Below are positions 20,776 to 23,086 of a DNA stretch of 23,086 nucleotides, piece after piece. The translations under genes and the position numbers were made by a program. The stretch spans positions 1 to 23,086 of IMG/VR virus record IMGVR_UViG_3300048102_000437, one strand, 5' to 3'. The notes beneath the pieces were generated by a model, which saw only the letters and a list, made by a program, of their open reading frames with translations, did not search any database and had not been told where the DNA came from. Position 1 is the stretch's first letter; every line of letters begins with the position of its first letter. Source of the DNA: a virus.

Positions 20776-20888
20776 TGACATTTTTCGAATTCACATTTCA
20801 ATCAATATGGCACTTTCTAGGAATGGTGCTACTAATTTCTATCGTGGGCAATACCGTCCTTGAGTTAATAAGAATTTTTAAAAAATAA
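20772..20888 (+). CDS. Tiny single-pass membrane protein (38 aa)
   Basis: Starts at ATG 20772 (a second ATG follows at 20775), overlapping the previous stop, and ends at TAA 20886-20888. The product is mostly one hydrophobic helix (SIWHFLGMVLLISIVGNTVL, residues 11-30) with a short basic tail (RIFKK). The tight overlap with the upstream stop and the promoter repeat starting at its stop both support a real gene. Function unknown. Confidence 0.55.
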   Translation: MMTFFEFTFQSIWHFLGMVLLISIVGNTVLELIRIFKK

Positions 20889-20977
20889 TTGTTCATAACT
20901 TTTAGGAAAAAAAGTGCCTAAAAGTTTTCACGGGTCAAAGATTATAGTTATATTAGTATTATAATTAAAACTTAAAC
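20888..20977 (+). promoter_or_regulatory. Conserved promoter repeat, copy 6
   Basis: It begins on the last base of the previous stop. GTTCATAAC is at 20891-20899, an ACTTTT/AAAAGT dyad follows, and the core at 20925-20964 is identical to copy 1. The ATG is 13 bases after the core. Confidence 0.8.
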
Positions 20978-21172
20978 ATGACAGACGACATAATTGACAC
21001 TTGGACTAAAAAAGAATTTTTACAGGTAATGAGCGACGCCTATAAAGACGCACATGGAATTAGACCTAGAGGAATTAAATATTCCGAATGGTCTTTAGTA
21101 GAACTTAAAGATGAGTTCTTAATGTTGTGTTCAATCACAGCCGAAAATGAACAATGGGATAGAGAACATTAA
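20978..21172 (+). CDS. Small acidic phage protein (64 aa)
   Basis: The product has an N-terminal helix (TWTKKEFLQVMSDAYKDAHG, residues 9-28), a central HGIRPRGIKYSEWSL segment (27-41) and a C-terminal helix (VELKDEFLMLCSITAENEQW). The 'ayKdahGiRPR' pattern is a recurrent small phage protein type of unknown role. It is a one-gene unit between promoter copies 6 and 7. Confidence 0.75.
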   Translation: MTDDIIDTWTKKEFLQVMSDAYKDAHGIRPRGIKYSEWSLVELKDEFLMLCSITAENEQWDREH

Positions 21173-21272
21173 ATTGTTCATAACTTTTGAAAAAAAGTGC
21201 CCAAAAATTTTCACGGGTCAAAAATTATAGTTATATTAGTATCATAAATAAAAAACGTAAAAAACAATAAAT
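21173..21272 (+). promoter_or_regulatory. Conserved promoter repeat, copy 7 (before the sigma factor gene)
   Basis: GTTCATAAC is at 21176-21184 and the dyad at 21184-21199. The core 21208-21247 is the most divergent copy (CAAAAATTATAG, and TATCATAA at the end). The ATG is 25 bases after the core, the longest leader of the seven. Confidence 0.75.
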
Positions 21273-21881
21273 ATGCCAAAAACAAAAATCACTTACAGAG
21301 AATTAGCAGAAAACTTCGTAGCAACAAGATCAGAAAAAGACTACAACGCAATTTACAGTAGAGTAAAGCCAGGTCTTAAAACTTATATCTACAAAATAGT
21401 AAAAGACAATCAAATTGCAAATGACTTAACTTCAAACGTGCTAATTAAACTTTGGACTAAGATCGATCAATACAAACCAGAATGGCAAATCACAACATGG
21501 TTATACAAGATAGCATTTAATGAAGCCTTAGGTTATATTAAAGAAAGAAATAAAAAATCATCACTTGACCAATTAAGAGAATTCGGTGTACAAGTAGGTG
21601 ATGATGGTATTATTAATGGTTCTGCAAATGGACTCTTAATGGAATACGAACAAAAAACTGAAAATGACTACATTGAAGAAGACGAAGAGCTTATGCAAAA
21701 ATACGAAAGTGCACTTAAAGCAATTGTAGATCTTAAGCCAATGTACAAAGAAATCATGGAAGATAGACTTTTAAAAGGTATGAAATACGAAGACATTTCA
21801 GCAAAACATAAAGTCAATTTACAAACAGTTAAAAACAGAATCCGTAGAGGTAAAACATTAATCGCAGAAAAAATATCATAA
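21273..21881 (+). CDS. ECF-like sigma-70 family RNA polymerase sigma factor
   Basis: This 202-aa protein has the two-domain sigma architecture. Region 2 spans about residues 25-95: YIYKIVKDNQIANDLTSNVL (38-57, core polymerase-binding helix) and KPEWQITTWLYKIAFNEALG (68-87, the '-10' helix with the W..I..N pattern). A longer acidic linker (100-142) follows. Region 4 spans about 143-200, with a helix-turn-helix MKYEDISAKHKVNLQTVKNR (170-189) for -35 contact. It replaces or joins the host sigma to direct phage transcription. It is itself behind promoter copy 7, which suggests autoregulation. An ECF class with no anti-sigma neighbour is visible. Confidence 0.9.
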   Translation: MPKTKITYRELAENFVATRSEKDYNAIYSRVKPGLKTYIYKIVKDNQIANDLTSNVLIKLWTKIDQYKPEWQITTWLYKIAFNEALGYIKERNKKSSLDQLREFGVQVGDDGIINGSANGLLMEYEQKTENDYIEEDEELMQKYESALKAIVDLKPMYKEIMEDRLLKGMKYEDISAKHKVNLQTVKNRIRRGKTLIAEKIS

Positions 21882-21905
21882 TCTTAAATCTTAAAAAAAA
21901 ATAAA

Positions 21906-22154
21906 ATGAATAATCAAACAAACGATAGAAAGACGAGCCAATTATTAACAGACTTGAATAAAAGAGCATTAATGCTTGTAGAAATTTACGACTATTATGA
22001 GCATATTGGAGAAGACATCGATAAGGCTAAAATTGACATGTTAACTGATCAAAAACTAGAAGATCTACACGGCCACTGTATGTGGGAAATGGATCAATTT
22101 GAAACTCAAGAAGAAAAAGATATTAAGAATGGTCTTTACGGTGAGGAATATTAA
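21906..22154 (+). CDS. Small acidic protein (82 aa)
   Basis: A helical, acidic protein: residues 10-40 (TSQLLTDLNKRALMLVEIYD and beyond) then MLTDQKLEDLHGHCMWEMDQ (45-64) and an acidic end. No motif is recognised. It follows the sigma gene by 24 bases with no promoter repeat between, so it is probably co-transcribed. It might bind the sigma factor, but there is no evidence for that beyond adjacency. Confidence 0.75.
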   Translation: MNNQTNDRKTSQLLTDLNKRALMLVEIYDYYEHIGEDIDKAKIDMLTDQKLEDLHGHCMWEMDQFETQEEKDIKNGLYGEEY

Positions 22155-22157
22155 TAA

Positions 22158-22168
22158 GATATATAAAC
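22158..22168 (+). promoter_or_regulatory. Candidate late promoter (GATATATAAA box)
   Basis: GATATATAAAC lies just after the stop of the 82-aa gene and 27 bases before the next ATG. A second box (TATATAATT) lies closer to the start at about 22184. Confidence 0.4.
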
Positions 22169-22195
22169 AAATCTAAAACATAATATATAATTAAT

Positions 22196-22483
22196 ATGGA
22201 AGAACAAATACATATCTTAGATATTTTAATAGAAAAAATATCTGAAAAAATAGATAAAGAGGTTAATGTTTATTTAGCAATGGATGATAATGATAATGAA
22301 CTCCTTGCTATTAAAACTAAAGACCAAGAAAGAGGATTAGACCTTGCACAGATTGTGAATTCATATGGATTTTATAGAATTTATCAAGCTGATTCTGAAG
22401 AAGAAGCTTTAGAAAAACTTTCTGAAAATTTAGTCAAGTCCATTGGCGAACTGTTAGAGGACAAGGTTTCTAAAGAAAATTAA
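22196..22483 (+). CDS. Acidic protein of unknown function (95 aa)
   Basis: A mixed alpha/beta acidic protein: helix (HILDILIEKISEKIDKEVNV), strand (YLAMDDNDNELLAIKTK), a longer helix (RGLDLAQIVNSYGFYRIYQA) and a C-terminal acidic helix. No family is recognised. It is six bases before the tRNA gene and has its own late-type box, so the tRNA may be processed from its transcript. Confidence 0.75.
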   Translation: MEEQIHILDILIEKISEKIDKEVNVYLAMDDNDNELLAIKTKDQERGLDLAQIVNSYGFYRIYQADSEEEALEKLSENLVKSIGELLEDKVSKEN

Positions 22484-22489
22484 AATCTT

Positions 22490-22563
22490 GGGGGTATAGC
22501 TCAGTTGGCTAGAGCGCCTGCCTTGCACGCAGGAGGCCGTGGGTTCGAATCCCTCTACCTCCA
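22490..22563 (+). tRNA. tRNA-Ala (anticodon TGC)
   Basis: A full cloverleaf can be drawn. The acceptor GGGGGTA (22490-22496) pairs with TACCTCC (22556-22562), giving G3:U70, the main alanine identity element. The D stem is GCTC/GAGC, the anticodon stem is CCTGC/GCAGG (22517-22521 and 22529-22533) and the anticodon is TGC (22524-22526). The T arm is GTGGG/CCCTC around TTCGAAT, with one T-T mismatch in the stem. The discriminator is A (22563). Only AC is present, so CCA must be added enzymatically. It would read GCA, GCG and GCU codons, which are common in the tape measure gene. Confidence 0.95.
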
Positions 22564-22576
22564 CTTATTATATTTA

Positions 22577-23086
22577 ATGAATCTTAAAAAGGAAATACAA
22601 AACGCATTATCATCTTCTAGTGAAATTGTAGAATGTAATAGTTCTAGAATTAGAATAACTGAAAATCCTAAAAGACCCTATGCATATCCTCAAATACATA
22701 AAAGCCCATATACTGATAGTAAAATTATTTTTGGCAAATATATTTCAATAGCAGAAGGTGTAAATTTTATGCTAGGCTCTAATCATAATGTAAATAGGGT
22801 AACAACCTATTTAAACTTTAAAATAGCAGAAGGTGTAATGGATCACAATGGAATGCTGTCTAATGGAAATATAGTAATAGGAAATGACGTATGGATAGGT
22901 TTAAATGCAGTTATAATGGATGGTATTACAATAGGTGATGGTGCAGTTATTGCAGCAGGATCTATTGTTACGAAAAATGTAGAACCATACTCAATCGTAG
23001 GAGGCACACCAGCAAAGATAATTAAAAAAAGATTTGATAAAAAAACAATAGATAGACTTTTAAAAACAAAGTGGTGGGATTTAAGC
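22577..23086 (+). CDS. Left-handed beta-helix O-acetyltransferase (CatB/XAT-like), 3' truncated by window
   Basis: This gene starts at ATG 22577, 13 bases after the tRNA, and is open to the window end (170 codons seen). It shows the hexapeptide repeats of xenobiotic or sugar O-acetyltransferases: [20 protein letters not shown] (residues 48-67), [20 protein letters not shown] (105-124), then [20 protein letters not shown] (125-144) and [12 protein letters not shown], followed by a terminal helix with a WWD motif. His residues near SNHN (67-70) and DHNG sit where the catalytic His lies in CatB/Vat enzymes. A chloramphenicol-type or a surface-glycan acetylating role are both possible; in a phage the second, with RmlC in the same window, is more likely. 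Confidence 0.88.
   Translation, partial: MNLKKEIQNALSSSSEIVECNSSRIRITENPKRPYAYPQIHKSPYTDSKIIFGKYISIAEGVNFMLGSNHNVNRVTTYLNFKIAEGVMDHNGMLSNGNIVIGNDVWIGLNAVIMDGITIGDGAVIAAGSIVTKNVEPYSIVGGTPAKIIKKRFDKKTIDRLLKTKWWDLS

Noticed and set aside
10887-21272. Promoter repeats as a CRISPR array or transposon ends
   Set aside because: Copies are unevenly spaced by whole genes, all in one direction, always just before ATGs, and no transposase or spacer pattern is present.
1-23086. Window as part of a bacterial chromosome or a prophage junction
   Set aside because: No chromosomal genes, integrase or attachment site are seen; composition and gene packing are uniform and phage-like throughout.

Overview
The window is a piece of the genome of a large, AT-rich, contractile-tailed (T4-like myovirus) phage. 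The evidence is a large terminase C-terminus, tail sheath, tail tube, a gp26-like tail assembly protein and a tape measure protein, all on the + strand, followed by tightly packed small genes. I see no supported gene on the - strand. Start codons are preceded by A-rich leaders and almost never by an AGGAGG-type site, and the main promoter-like repeat carries a box close to the Bacteroidota TAnnTTTG element. I infer a Bacteroidota (flavobacterium-like) host; this is an inference, not proven.

Layout. (1) 1-9094, virion module: terminase (5' truncated), sheath, tube, a 64-aa protein, a gp26-like protein overlapped by a second frame (candidate +1 frameshift at CTT TAA), and a membrane-rich repetitive tape measure protein. 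Hairpin terminators follow sheath and tube. Short TATATAA boxes lie before most of these genes and look like late promoters. (2) 9124-10894: KTSC protein, tiny basic protein, a miniature alanyl-tRNA synthetase-like protein and an RmlC-like sugar epimerase. (3) 10887-13690: five copies of a highly conserved promoter-like repeat, each starting a short unit of small genes (mostly unknown, plus a PNKP-type 3' phosphatase, a zinc ribbon and a YgjV-like membrane protein). (4) 13691-18482: one long, tightly overlapped unit: membrane protein, ATP-dependent DNA ligase, a membrane-anchored coiled coil, a basic protein, a lytic transglycosylase-like protein, two acidic proteins, a hotdog thioesterase, a GH16 glycanase and a PurU-type formyl-THF deformylase. 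(5) 18512-20888: small coiled coil, guanylate-kinase-like NMP kinase, coiled-coil protein, PD-(D/E)XK-like protein and a metallophosphoesterase fold that has lost its metal ligands. (6) 20888-23086: two more promoter repeats (the second drives an ECF-like sigma factor), two acidic proteins, tRNA-Ala(UGC) and a left-handed beta-helix acetyltransferase cut by the window end.

How it fits together. Two promoter classes appear to divide the genome: TATATAA boxes before structural genes and the long repeat before accessory and regulatory genes, including the phage's own sigma factor. Nucleic acid functions (ligase, end phosphatase, NMP kinase, nuclease-like protein), translation functions (tRNA-Ala with G3:U70 plus an AlaRS-like core), surface-sugar functions (RmlC, acetyltransferase, GH16) and metabolism (thioesterase, PurU) suggest broad takeover of the host. 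The most unusual items are the AlaRS-like/tRNA-Ala pair, the seven-copy promoter repeat with its linked sigma factor, the candidate +1 frameshift before the tape measure gene, the GH16-thioesterase-PurU cassette and the apparently dead metallophosphoesterase.
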